Positions 54,695-64,000 of a DNA stretch of 64,000 bases are shown in pieces. Origin of the DNA: Diphasiastrum complanatum (lineage: Eukaryota > Streptophyta > Lycopodiopsida > Lycopodiales > Lycopodiaceae). The notes under the pieces are model-generated. The model was not told the DNA's origin. It worked only from the letters and a program-made list of their open reading frames with translations, and did not search any database. Position 1 is the stretch's first letter. Each line of letters opens with the position of its first letter. The position numbers and the translations under genes are program-made. Location: contig CM055097.1 in assembly GCA_029204225.1 (NCBI GenBank), positions 40,254,820 through 40,318,819 of the forward strand. Reading direction: 5' to 3'.

Positions 54695-57117
54695 TTAATC
54701 TGAATCCATGAATGCCTTGACCTTTAAACTTGGTTCTGCACAAAACTTTCTATGTGCATCCAAGCTTAATGCTTTGGTAAAAATATCTGTTGTCATATCT
54801 TGTGTTCGACAATACTGCAGTCTAACCTCTTTGTCGAGAACTTTGCTTCTGACATAGTGATACTTGAGTTCAATGTGCTTACTCCTAGAATAAAATCTAG
54901 GGTTGGCTGACAAGGCAATGGCACTTTCATTATCACAAAACAATAAGGTCGGAGCATATTGATTTAGACTGATATCTGAAAGTAAGTTTCTCAACCAAAT
55001 TGTTTCCTTTGTAGATTGTGAGGCTGTCATATACTCTGATTCTGTAGAAGATAGAGCTATCGAAGATTGCTTGCGACTGTTCCAAGAAATAGGACCATAT
55101 TATTGAGGAAGAATGTAAATCTAGAAGTGGATTTACGAGTGTCTACATCTCCTGCTCAACTTGCATTTGTGAAACCAATGAGTAAATTGAGTTTGTCATT
55201 GTCAACTGCTCATAACAAATGCAAAAGTCCATAGTAGCTTGAAGATATCTCATGACTCTTATCAGAGCCCCAATGTGTCATACCAGGGTTAGCCATATAT
55301 TGACTTAGGGAGCTGACTGCAAAAGCTATGTCTGGCATGGTACAGATCATTGCGTACATAAGAGATCCTATTATTGAATGATAAGGATACTCACGTTCAC
55401 GCATCTGCTCCTTCTCTTCGATTGTTTGGGGACATTGGTCCTTTGACAATTTGAGACCTAGTTCCATTGGTGAGAGAGCTAACTTACAATTAACTAGATT
55501 ATATCTGACTAACATATTGTAGATGTACCTCTGCCGAGTAATGTAGATCAACTTTTGATTTCTGTCTCTGTGGATTTGAATACCAAGGTAGAAATGAGCT
55601 TCATCCAGATCGGTCATGTCAAATTCGAAAGATAGCATTGTCTTGTCTTCTTTTATTAGATTGATACTGTTGCCGAAGAGCAATGTGTCGTCCATAAAGT
55701 GATAATGATAAAAGACTGTTGCACTGTCTTGAAGTAAACATTCGAAACTTAAGAGCTTGGTATGTAGCTGTGATCAATAAGGAAAGTATTGATTTTTTGA
55801 AACCATGCTCGAGCAGATTGCTTCAAGCCATAAAGTGCCTTATGGAGTTTACACACATGATTGTGTTTACCCTCGATAATATAACCTTCAGGTTGCACCA
55901 TATAAATGTTTCTTCAATAACTCCATTGAGATATGTTGTCTATACATCCATTTGATGTATTTCCAAATCTACAACAGCAGCAAACAATAATAAAAATCGA
56001 ATAGAAGAATGCTTGACTACTGGACTGAAAGTCTCAGTGTAATCGACATTGTATATCTGAGAAAATCCTCTGGCAACAAGTTGAGCTTTTCTTCTGTCGA
56101 TGCTTCTGTTTGCTTTGTACTTGACTTTGAAAACCCATTTGCAATCAACTATGTTTCTGCTGGGTAATTCGACAATTGCCCATGTCTGGTTCTTGATAAG
56201 AGATGAATACTCTTTATCCATAGCTTCCTTTCAGAGATCGGAATCGGGCTGACTGAGTGCCTCTTTGACAATTGTCGGCTTGTGAACAAGATAGGCTACA
56301 AACTCATTGATATACCTAATAAGTGGTCTATTAGTTCTTGATGATCTTCTGGGGAATAGAGGAAGTTGATCGTTTTCATCATACTGTAGTTGCTGAACTA
56401 CAACATCATCATCTTTGGATTCGTCGTTGATATGTTGTCCATCAAAAGTAGATGAGCTTGGACCTTTGATATGAATAGTCGACTGAAAAACTAGAAAGTT
56501 TGATATATCGGACGAGTCAGACAAGTCGGCTATAGGGCTTTGCCTTTTCCCTTGAGGTCGATAAACTGATCTTTGATGAAGATGACATCCCTACTAGTGA
56601 ATATCTTCGACTTGATAGGATCGAACAACTTGTAGGCTTGATCTGAAGTAGTGTAGCTGATGAAAATACATTTGATGCTCTGGAAGTCGAGCTTCTTCCT
56701 GAGATCATGAGAAATCTACGCATAAGCGATACATCCAAAAAATCGTAAGTTTGATAAAAAAAAAAGGTTTGGTATCTGTCCAAACTTTGAATGGTGTTTT
56801 GTTTGAGAGATCTTTAGTAGGACAGTTGTTCTGAATATAGGTTGCTGTTGAAACAGCTTCAACCCAGAAGGACTTTAGAAGTGTTGCATGTAATAACATG
56901 TACTTTGCTGATTCGACTAAAGTTCTATTCTTTTTCTCAGCAAGACCATTTGATTGAGGCAAATAGGAGGTAATGTATTGTTGCTCAATGCCATTATTAA
57001 GGCAGTACTTCTTGAATTCGATGGAGATATATTCTCCCCCATTATCAGACCTCAATGCTTTGATTCATTTGCCAGTTTAATTTTCTGCATGCTCTTTGAA
57101 TTGTCTGAACTTGATAA
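54695..57117 (-). pseudogene. copia integrase, RT and RNase H
   Basis: The minus strand reads, from 57117: the integrase core with MRSDNGGEYISIEFKKYC (second Asp) and SNGLAEKKNRTL (third acidic residue kept), FWVEAVSTATYIQNNCPT, the integrase C-terminus (about 56540-56700, frame changes), and an acidic linker. RT follows: NQTWAIVELPSRNIVDCKW, KAQLVARGFSQIYNVDYTET, MDDTLLFGNSINLIK (catalytic box), and FDMTDLDEAHFYLGIQIHRD. RNase H ends in YHYVRSKVLDKEVRLQY and AFMDSD at 54695. Five or six stops or shifts break it. It is the fuller relative of the fragment at 9066-10027. Gag and the first part of integrase are missing, cut at 57117. Confidence 0.88.
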
Positions 57118-57460
57118 ACCTTACAGAGGTAACGAGCAATGGAATTGCAGTAATGATCGTGAGAGTGGTCCTTCAGATCAATATGTTATCTATGTTGCCA
57201 CACAACAACAAGCATCTAGAAATTGGACCAGAGCGCCGCTTGGATGCTTTGCATGTGGAGAAAATCGCAAAGTTGCAGAATGTCCAAACAAAGGTAAATT
57301 TGTACCATTCTACCGTGAATGTGGTTATGGACATTGCTACAAGGAATGTCCAGCAAGACCGAAGCTGCCACCGGTTACAACTCTTGTAAATTTGACCAGC
57401 AAAGACCAGCAGTTCAATCTGAATAGCCCTCATGACCCAATTGGTGGTGGGAAGCTTAGG
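57113..57460 (+). pseudogene. gypsy gag zinc-knuckle fragment
   Basis: The plus strand reads NEQWNCSNDRESGPSDQYVI, QQQASRNWTRAPLGCFACGE (continuing NRKVAECPN) and CGYGHCYKECPARPKLPP. This corresponds residue by residue to part of the gag at 49400-49680, in the opposite orientation and with moderate divergence. Here the motif keeps a Cys (KEC) that the other copy has lost (KDR). It begins exactly where the minus-strand copia integrase ends. Confidence 0.85.
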
Positions 57461-58425
57461 CACTGTTATCTTGAAGATTTACTTGTTGGCGCCCTCCATG
57501 GAAGCAATTTTTACTTGATCTGAGCCTATGCTTGCTTTCTAGACCTGTTAAAACTCCTATGCCTCTCTAATGAATCTTCGAAGAGTTCTTGTAACCTCTG
57601 ATTTAAGGCATGTGGGGCTGGGAAAGAATTTTTGAGAAATTCTCCTTGTAGAAGTGCATCCTCCTACTGGTTTTTCTGGGTATTATAGCTCATATGTGTG
57701 AAGTCCAAATAGTAGGGTGACATGAAAACTATCTTGCTAACCTATTCCCCCTCTATATTGTGCTTTATAGCAACCAAATCGGAGTCATGTATCAAAGGTT
57801 ATGGCTACCGGAAGTTTGGCAGTTTTTAGAGTAAAATTTGAAATTATTTAGAAATGTTCTGATTGCATGTATGTATGTGAAGTAGTAGAGTGCATTCCCA
57901 GTGTTAAAAATATATTTTTTGAATCAGTATGCATGTCGGAGTACATGGTACTGAGTGTTACAGTAGGTTGATCAGTGAAATTTCATGCATGAATACAGTT
58001 TTCGAAAAAGCTAATTAAAAATTGATTTCCCAATTAGTAGGCAATTTACGAAACAAACTTTGATTTTCTGGATAAATCATTGCATGTCATGTTTGATGCA
58101 TGTTTGATGTCTCAGAATCAGTTTGGAATGCAAGGGTAACTATGGAACTGACAAGACGATGCTAGAAATCGATTTTCATAGTTTTGGTCCATATCGAACA
58201 AAGTTCGAAAGTCCCAGAAATTAAATTTTTGATAGTCCTATCAAAAGTTTGAAATTGTTCAAGATCTGTCATTTATTGATTGAACGAAATTAGCCTAAAG
58301 AAGTGAAAGACCTTGTTGAGATAAAATCAACTAGTTATAAAGTATAATATTTTAACACTTTTATGTTGAAGATTTCAGATTTGTCGACTAATTTAAGCCA
58401 ATTTTTTTTTGTTTCAGGCAATCAA
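57461..58425. other. Unassigned spacer
   Basis: No gene is recognisable. The stretch is AT-rich, with TGCATGTATGTATGTG and similar words near 57863. Confidence 0.45.
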
Positions 58426-58427
58426 TA

Positions 58428-58790
58428 ATGGCCAATGATAACGCAGGTCTAGAAGGAATGGTGCCCATAACGACCTATTTATAGATTTGCTAGCAATTTA
58501 ATGAGATGAACAGTCGAAACAATTTGCGGAATCAGCAAATCGAAGTGATGATAAATTAAGAAAAGATTTTGTCTTCACCAAATCTGGGCTTTCAACCAGG
58601 ATCTTATTTGGGGGAGAAGAAAGAGAAGAAGCCAGAGGTGGTGGACGACTGGTTAACACAAGTGGACCAGTTATTTCAATCTACGTGCAATTTTGGGAGA
58701 GAAAAAGATCAAGAGTGTGGTTCTGTTCTTCTGAGGAAAGGCTTTGATGTGGTGGCATGATTTGCAACCCAAACCCACTACATGGAAAGT
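58428..58790 (+). pseudogene. gypsy (chromovirus-type) gag fragment
   Basis: The plus strand opens at ATG 58428 (MANDNAGLEGMVPI). Across frameshifts it reads VVDDWLTQVDQLFQSTCNFG and then LKGFALMWWHDLQPKP-like residues. The W-L-x2-V-D-x-L-F and A-L-x-W-W-x-D motifs are those of Ty3/gypsy gag. It stops at 58787, where LTR-like sequence begins. Confidence 0.65.
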
Positions 58791-59190
58791 GTTAGAAATT
58801 GTGAACTTTGGCAACTTTGTCACGAAGCGAAGGGCAAACATACCACAAAGCGAAGTGAAGCGAAGGGCGAACATACGAAGATCGAAAGAAAAGTATTTGA
58901 GATTCGGTTCGACGACTTGGTGATGAAACACACTCGACAAAGACACGAAACGAAAGAGAACAATTCGCGCTGCCAACTGGCAGCTCGACGAGCGTGGTGT
59001 ATTGTATTTCACGCTTAGCTGAAATAGCAGTGATAACAGAGAATAACTAACTAGTTGATTAGCATTAACTTGTCTTGTGATTATCTGATAAACTATCTTG
59101 TTAACTCCACACATTGGAGATAAATAAGTATTTTTGATTAACACAAACATACAGGACGAGAGAGGAAGATAGAGTGTAGAGCTATGCATG
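58787..59190. repeat. Possible LTR or LTR fragment with GCGAAG repeats
   Basis: It starts TGTTAGAAATTGTG immediately after the gag fragment. It has clustered GCGAAG words (GAAGCGAAGGGCAAACATAC, then GAAGCGAAGGGCGAACATAC) at 58828-58880. No partner LTR was found, and the right edge is not defined. Confidence 0.35.
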
Positions 59191-59762
59191 AAAGTCTGCC
59201 AATGAGCAGAACACAGCGACTGAGGTGAGCGTCAGGCCGCCAATGAGCAAGACTATAAAGATCTCAATCCAAGGATCCTATTCTAAGCATGCCAATCACA
59301 AGCAACACAAGGGAACCTGATGGTGGACAAACCAACCCAACCAAACCTAGATCGAACGGATCTAGCCCCCAAGCTATGGATCAATCACACAAAGAGAAAT
59401 GAGGCATCACACCAGCAGCATACTGCTACAGGTCATGCTATCAAGCATACACTAGTGAGATCCCAATAGGTATACTTATACCCTCCAAGGCCCATGTACC
59501 ACTAGTAGTGCACTATGACACCTCACTGGACACCTCTGCAGCTTATCTGGGCCATGTCATCCAGTTCTCCAATGACTCACTGATAGACCCATACAAATCC
59601 ACCATCAAGTATTTAGGCCTACAACCAATAATTATGACCATGTACACATAAGGGCCCCAATTCCCTTATAGTCACAATTAGCTTACGGGTTGTTGGTCTA
59701 CCAGTCCCTAGCTTGGACACGCTACCCGAGACCAGTCATGGGCATGACATTCTTCCCCCCTC

Positions 59763-60420
59763 TCAGAACTTAAAAGTGAGAAACTTCCTCCTTAAGCTTC
59801 CTTCCTGTAACCAGGAATCATCATCGACTGTACATCCCTTCCATCGAACCAGATACTTGGAAACTATATGATTTCTCAATCGTTTAGTTCTTTGATCCAA
59901 GATCCTTTCGGGTTCAAGACGAGATACACCCGATGATTCCTCCGGATCCAAGACGCTCTCCTTCACGTAGACTCTTTCAGAGATGGCTTACATGAAATAC
60001 AGAATGCACATGAGATCCATCCTGGAGTTCCGATGGTAAGCTAAGGATCCGATCTTTTTCAAGATCTTAAACAGTCCTCTATATCTAGAGGATGAATAGT
60101 AATGCAAGTCGGTATGATTACACTTGAATCCATCGAGATTCTCAAAGAATACCCAACTCCCCACTTGGAAGTCTCTCGGTGATCTTTTCAGGCTTGCATA
60201 ATGTCGGTCCCCATCCTAGGTACACTAGACATTCTCACATGCAATCTGTAGCATTTCCTGCATATCATGTAGGAAATTCGCTACTTCCTGAAACTTGAAC
60301 GTCCAAGTCTCTACCGCAATGGGTGATATAGGTTTAAAATTATATGTAAGTACGTATGGGCTATAACCGGTAGCCAAATGCTTACTATAACCCAATCTCC
60401 ATCAAGGTGATTACCTCTCC
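59763..60420 (-). pseudogene. gypsy chromovirus integrase C-terminus with chromodomain
   Basis: The minus strand reads, from about 60420: GYSPYVLTYNFKPISPIAVE (integrase end), VANFLHDMQEMLQIACENV, then the SH3-like C-terminal domain (SLKRSPRDFQVGSWVFF, then YRGLFKILKKIGSLAYH). A frame from 59966 then holds a chromodomain: PERILDQRTKRLRNHIVSKY, then LVRWKGCTVDDDSWLQE (about 59800-59912), ending at 59763. Chromodomains at the integrase end define the chromovirus branch of Ty3/gypsy and are thought to steer insertion into heterochromatin. A purine-rich run AGAGGGGGGAAG follows on the minus strand, where an LTR would start near 59749. Upstream pol is missing. Confidence 0.85.
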
Positions 60421-63400
60421 GAGGAAAAAATACGAATAGATATCTAACTGATCTTCTGATCTTGTAGGTAATCCTTCTTTTAACCGATCAAGTATAACTA
60501 GAATCTGAACTATGATTCATCAATCATAATTCATCGGATTCTTGTCCGATACTCAATAAAAGAAGGTAACTACCAATGATTAGAAGAACTATAAATTTAG
60601 AGTCATCTCTAGTTTAGCAAATACAGCCAACCAAAAGTGACCAGCGAACTTCGATTCACAAATTTTCATAATGCCACTTTGGTAATCCGTAAAACCAAAA
60701 TAGATACTCTAATTACTTGGTCTTTACCCAAATAAACATAGTCAATTTGGTAAGATGGCTAGTCATTACCAAAATTCCACTATCTTGTTTATTCATCCGA
60801 GGTAATCTAAACACAATATCCTCCTATGGATTAGGTATATCTTAGAATCTGAGTTATGATTCACCAATCTCAACTTTCCAGATTCCTGATATCATACCAT
60901 ATCATAAGAGTGCAATACAATTCTTAAAAGACACATGAGCTGCACACAAATTTTTTTCCATCTGGAAAGTTCCAGACTTTTACAACTCACACACGGTGCC
61001 AATATAAGGATTGTAATCTAAAAAATGCCCTTACTTTAGACACGACACAAATTGTCATTCCAAAGTTAGGGTCCCAATCTAGAATACGTCTAGCTTTTCA
61101 TCTTAAGTTCTAATCTAGAATAACTTAAGATTTACCGGAACCTCATTACGTGAGGTTCTAACTTTTGGCAAACAACTATCCAACTCTCCTGAGTCTTCCG
61201 GGATAGCATTCCATCCTTTCCAAATGGGAAAAGATAAGTCCCAAAAGTTTTTGTGTATTCTATGCACACCCCTCAGTGAATGAATCCAAAATGACTCATA
61301 AATGTTGTGACTTATAAGCAATACAACTCAACAATAATATCCATAAGTGAGATTACTATTGTTGATTTTCCACAACTAACTCAGAAATAACGACTCGGTT
61401 AGTTGTATCAGATTTAGAAAATATTTAAATGTCTTGGTGTGGTACCAAAACACCACATTTAATCTGATTCTAAATCACTTCTAGGTCAATAAGCAATTCT
61501 CAAAGAGAAATTACTAACCCAGCAAGAAATTGTCTTAAACACAATTCTCATCAATATGCCTATGTATCAACAACTAGTTTATGCATGCAAATAAACTTAG
61601 TTTACGGAATACTTTGTAGATCCATAGGATTAGTAGTTTGTACAAAAGGTTTTAATGATCCTACAAAGATTCACTACATAGCATATCTCTACAGATGGCT
61701 CCTAATATGTACACAACACTGTCATAACAGAGAATTCTGTAACTTGGTTATCCTCTAAGAGAGAATATTTCTCAAAGATTGCTATTTCACATCCAAAATC
61801 TCAACCGGAGACTACTCAAAAGAATATATTGCTGGCATGAATTTCCTTCCTTGCATCAACCCACGGATCTCAGTCCAAACTAAGATCAAGTTGACTCTAT
61901 CCAGCAAGGAACAGGTTTCAACAAACCTCCATCTTGCAATAGAATTCCAAGTTCTGACACAAATCAATCGGATTTGTTATCAGCCACTTTTCTATCGCAA
62001 GAGTACTTTCTAGAATTTTCTCCCTTAAATCTTCAAACCAGATATCAACAATAATCCCTAAAGGATTTTTGTTACATATAAATATCCTATTGTTTCTAAT
62101 TCATAAAACATGTCCATCATTGATATAATAGATTCCTCCTTGAGTCTTTGACCGATGTTTCTCCTTAATAATTCTCTTTTCTTTCTACTTCTCCCCCTTT
62201 TTAGCAGGAAACACCATGAGTTTCCAAGGGGTGCAGATCATCTAAGATTTGCCCAGGAGAACAGTCTAAGAAGACATCCAAGAAAATCCTGAAAGCCCAA
62301 AGAAGTGTTGCATCAATGTAAGTAAATACCAATGATGTCCCAACACGGTGACTAAACCAAAGATCTTCTTGGTTACCAAGCTTGAGATTTAACCTATAAA
62401 TCATAAAAGGATTTCTTGAAGATTCAAGTAGAAAAAATAAGTTTAGAAAACGGTTTTATTAACCATTTCTGTGACATCGTCCATGGTCAATGGGTAATCA
62501 GTATTACCTTCCAAGGAATCACAAATTTTCGAGTTAACAAATGTGTTAAGAAATTCACCAATATATCATTTATTAAGAAATTGCTGGCCAGGTTTCCGGT
62601 TTTGTAAATTTGAGATATCCAAAAAGGGGTCATGACCAATATCTCAAATTTCCGACAAAACACCCGTTTTATGACCGATAGTATTTGGCATCACTAACAT
62701 TTACAGCCATACTATGGTCAAGTGATCCAGTCAGTTTCATATCTTCATTTTGGAATCACCTGCGTCCCATACCACAGGTTCTTTCTCCACGAAGGCCTTC
62801 CACTTCTCGATCAAAGTGTCAAGAAAATAGTACAATTATATGAAGTCGTCGGAATTCAATAGAAAATTTCAACTTCACTCAAACAAACATTCTTTTGTCC
62901 TTGTTCACAATCTTTACAGTCATTGTAAGATTTACAGTGACAGATTTAGAAATAGGGAAGAATGAACCGACTTTTTCTTGTTCTTAACAACAAACAATGT
63001 TGGAACGCCCACGACTTTAAGCACATCAAGAAACAACTTTTTCGATCCATTTCAATTTCCATCTTAGGCTTCTGGGTCCCTTTTGGCCGTGCATGATTTT
63101 GAAAAAAAAATGACACCTTGGCCAAAAAAACCAAGAATTTACATTCTTGGTTGCCCACTACAGTTAATCAAAGCGAATCCAACTCATCAATTGTGAAAAA
63201 AACGTTACGGAATTCTTCCAGGAATTCATCCCAATCACAACTCTATGGGTTGCGTCCTCCACCACGAGGAGGCCTCACCCAAAGCAAAAACAAGAACCGA
63301 CGAGATTCACTTTTTTTTATTCTAGGACATTGCATAAGCTAAAGTAGCTCGGTCAACGATTTATCCAGTCAATACCAACTTCCGGGCTTTACTCACCGGA

Positions 63401-64000
63401 AATAATTTCCTTTTTAAGCCCAAGCTATAGATCCTAATGGCTAATATCGATTAACTAGATTTTGCATTTAGTTTTTTTTTCTGTTTGTTGCATCGTTGAA
63501 ATTCAATACACACCGTCGTCTAAAATTGTACCATGCGTTTCTCACTTTAGGGGGTCATCATTGTCGAGTGATGCCGAGCGAATTTTCATTTGCCTCCCCA
63601 CACTATAATTTCATTTCATCCATTTTTTGCATATAAAAATCAAAAAATTGAAAAAAAAATTACGTTCCGTTAATTCATTACGGGTATAATTTTCCGATAA
63701 AGCAATGTAAAAAAAAAACATAGTTTTAATGGACAATACAATGCTTATGAAATTTATACCAATGATTCTGCAAAATGGATCTAATGCAACAAATATGCGG
63801 AAAAAACCTATGTATGCATCAGAATCTAATTCACATTTATTAAGCCATTACAATTTGCATTTTCTTTGGCTGCATTCAGAAAAACATAGTCCAAAATGAC
63901 TATAAATAGCCCATGGAAATTGAAAAAACAAATGAAACAAAAATGCGAGAAAATATTGACAAACCTCCACCTCCACCAAAATTCCAACTCAGCTATACAT
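60421..64000. other. Intergenic sequence without recognisable genes
   Basis: Neither strand has a frame with a known domain. A frame at 62201-62404 (minus) and others below 80 codons are not supported. A 13-bp perfect inverted repeat lies at 62606-62651. Confidence 0.5.
62606..62651. repeat. 13-bp perfect inverted repeat
   Basis: AAATTTGAGATAT at 62606-62618 and its exact complement at 62639-62651, with a 20-base spacer. Confidence 0.9.

Noticed and set aside
58671-59189. 172-codon minus-strand frame
   Set aside because: Composition is Phe/Ser/Leu-rich; it overlaps a gypsy gag fragment on the other strand and LTR-like repeats, with no recognisable domain.

Overview
This window reads as nuclear DNA of a land plant with a large, repeat-rich genome. 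Two host genes with GT-AG introns sit in a sea of decayed LTR retrotransposons (Ty1/copia and Ty3/gypsy), with long CT/GA microsatellites and AT-rich intergenic DNA. Nothing looks prokaryotic. The lineage cannot be fixed from this sequence alone; a fern or another large-genome plant would fit, but that is a guess.

Host genes. A two-exon dCTP pyrophosphatase gene (MazG/all-alpha NTP pyrophosphatase fold) lies on the minus strand at 13157-14988. A MEKK-class MAPKKK gene lies on the minus strand at 21384-33119. It has a Ser/Pro-rich N-terminal exon and a kinase domain split over many exons, with introns up to about 4.5 kb that hold transposon debris. Nine of its coding exons were placed. Two very short exons needed to complete the kinase fold were not found with confidence.

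Layout. 1-5.7 kb: copia RT scrap, a TCGACT-rich tract, then a degenerate plus-strand copia element with both LTRs. 6.2-10.0 kb: three further copia fragments and one LTR. 10.0-13.1 kb: unclassified, with a possible minus-strand promoter near 11.39 kb. 13.1-15.0 kb: dCTP pyrophosphatase. 15.0-18.1 kb: mostly featureless, with a fragment of an unclassified element at 17.2-17.5 kb. 18.16-18.57 kb: a phased array of palindromes. 18.6-19.7 kb: copia LTR and RNase H fragments. 21.4-33.1 kb: MAPKKK. 35.2-41.7 kb: copia fragments in both orientations, including one LTR shared by two tandem internal regions. 42.4-52.8 kb: a nearly complete minus-strand Ty3/gypsy element with 5-bp target duplication ATCCT, inserted into an older copia LTR. 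53.9-57.1 kb: minus-strand copia pol with its 3' LTR. 57.1-60.4 kb: gypsy gag scraps, then a chromodomain integrase C-terminus. 60.4-64 kb: no recognisable gene.

The most interesting items are (a) the palindromic array at 18.16-18.57 kb, whose 15-bp palindromes recur every 41-42 bp, close to four helical turns; and (b) the 10.4-kb gypsy element. That element carries about 3 kb of extra sense-orientation coding sequence with a long coiled coil downstream of pol, four zinc-knuckle-like motifs in gag, and an AACCTTCGCC-type motif scattered in both of its untranslated regions. All gene models come from reading the sequence by eye; no alignment or database search was run.
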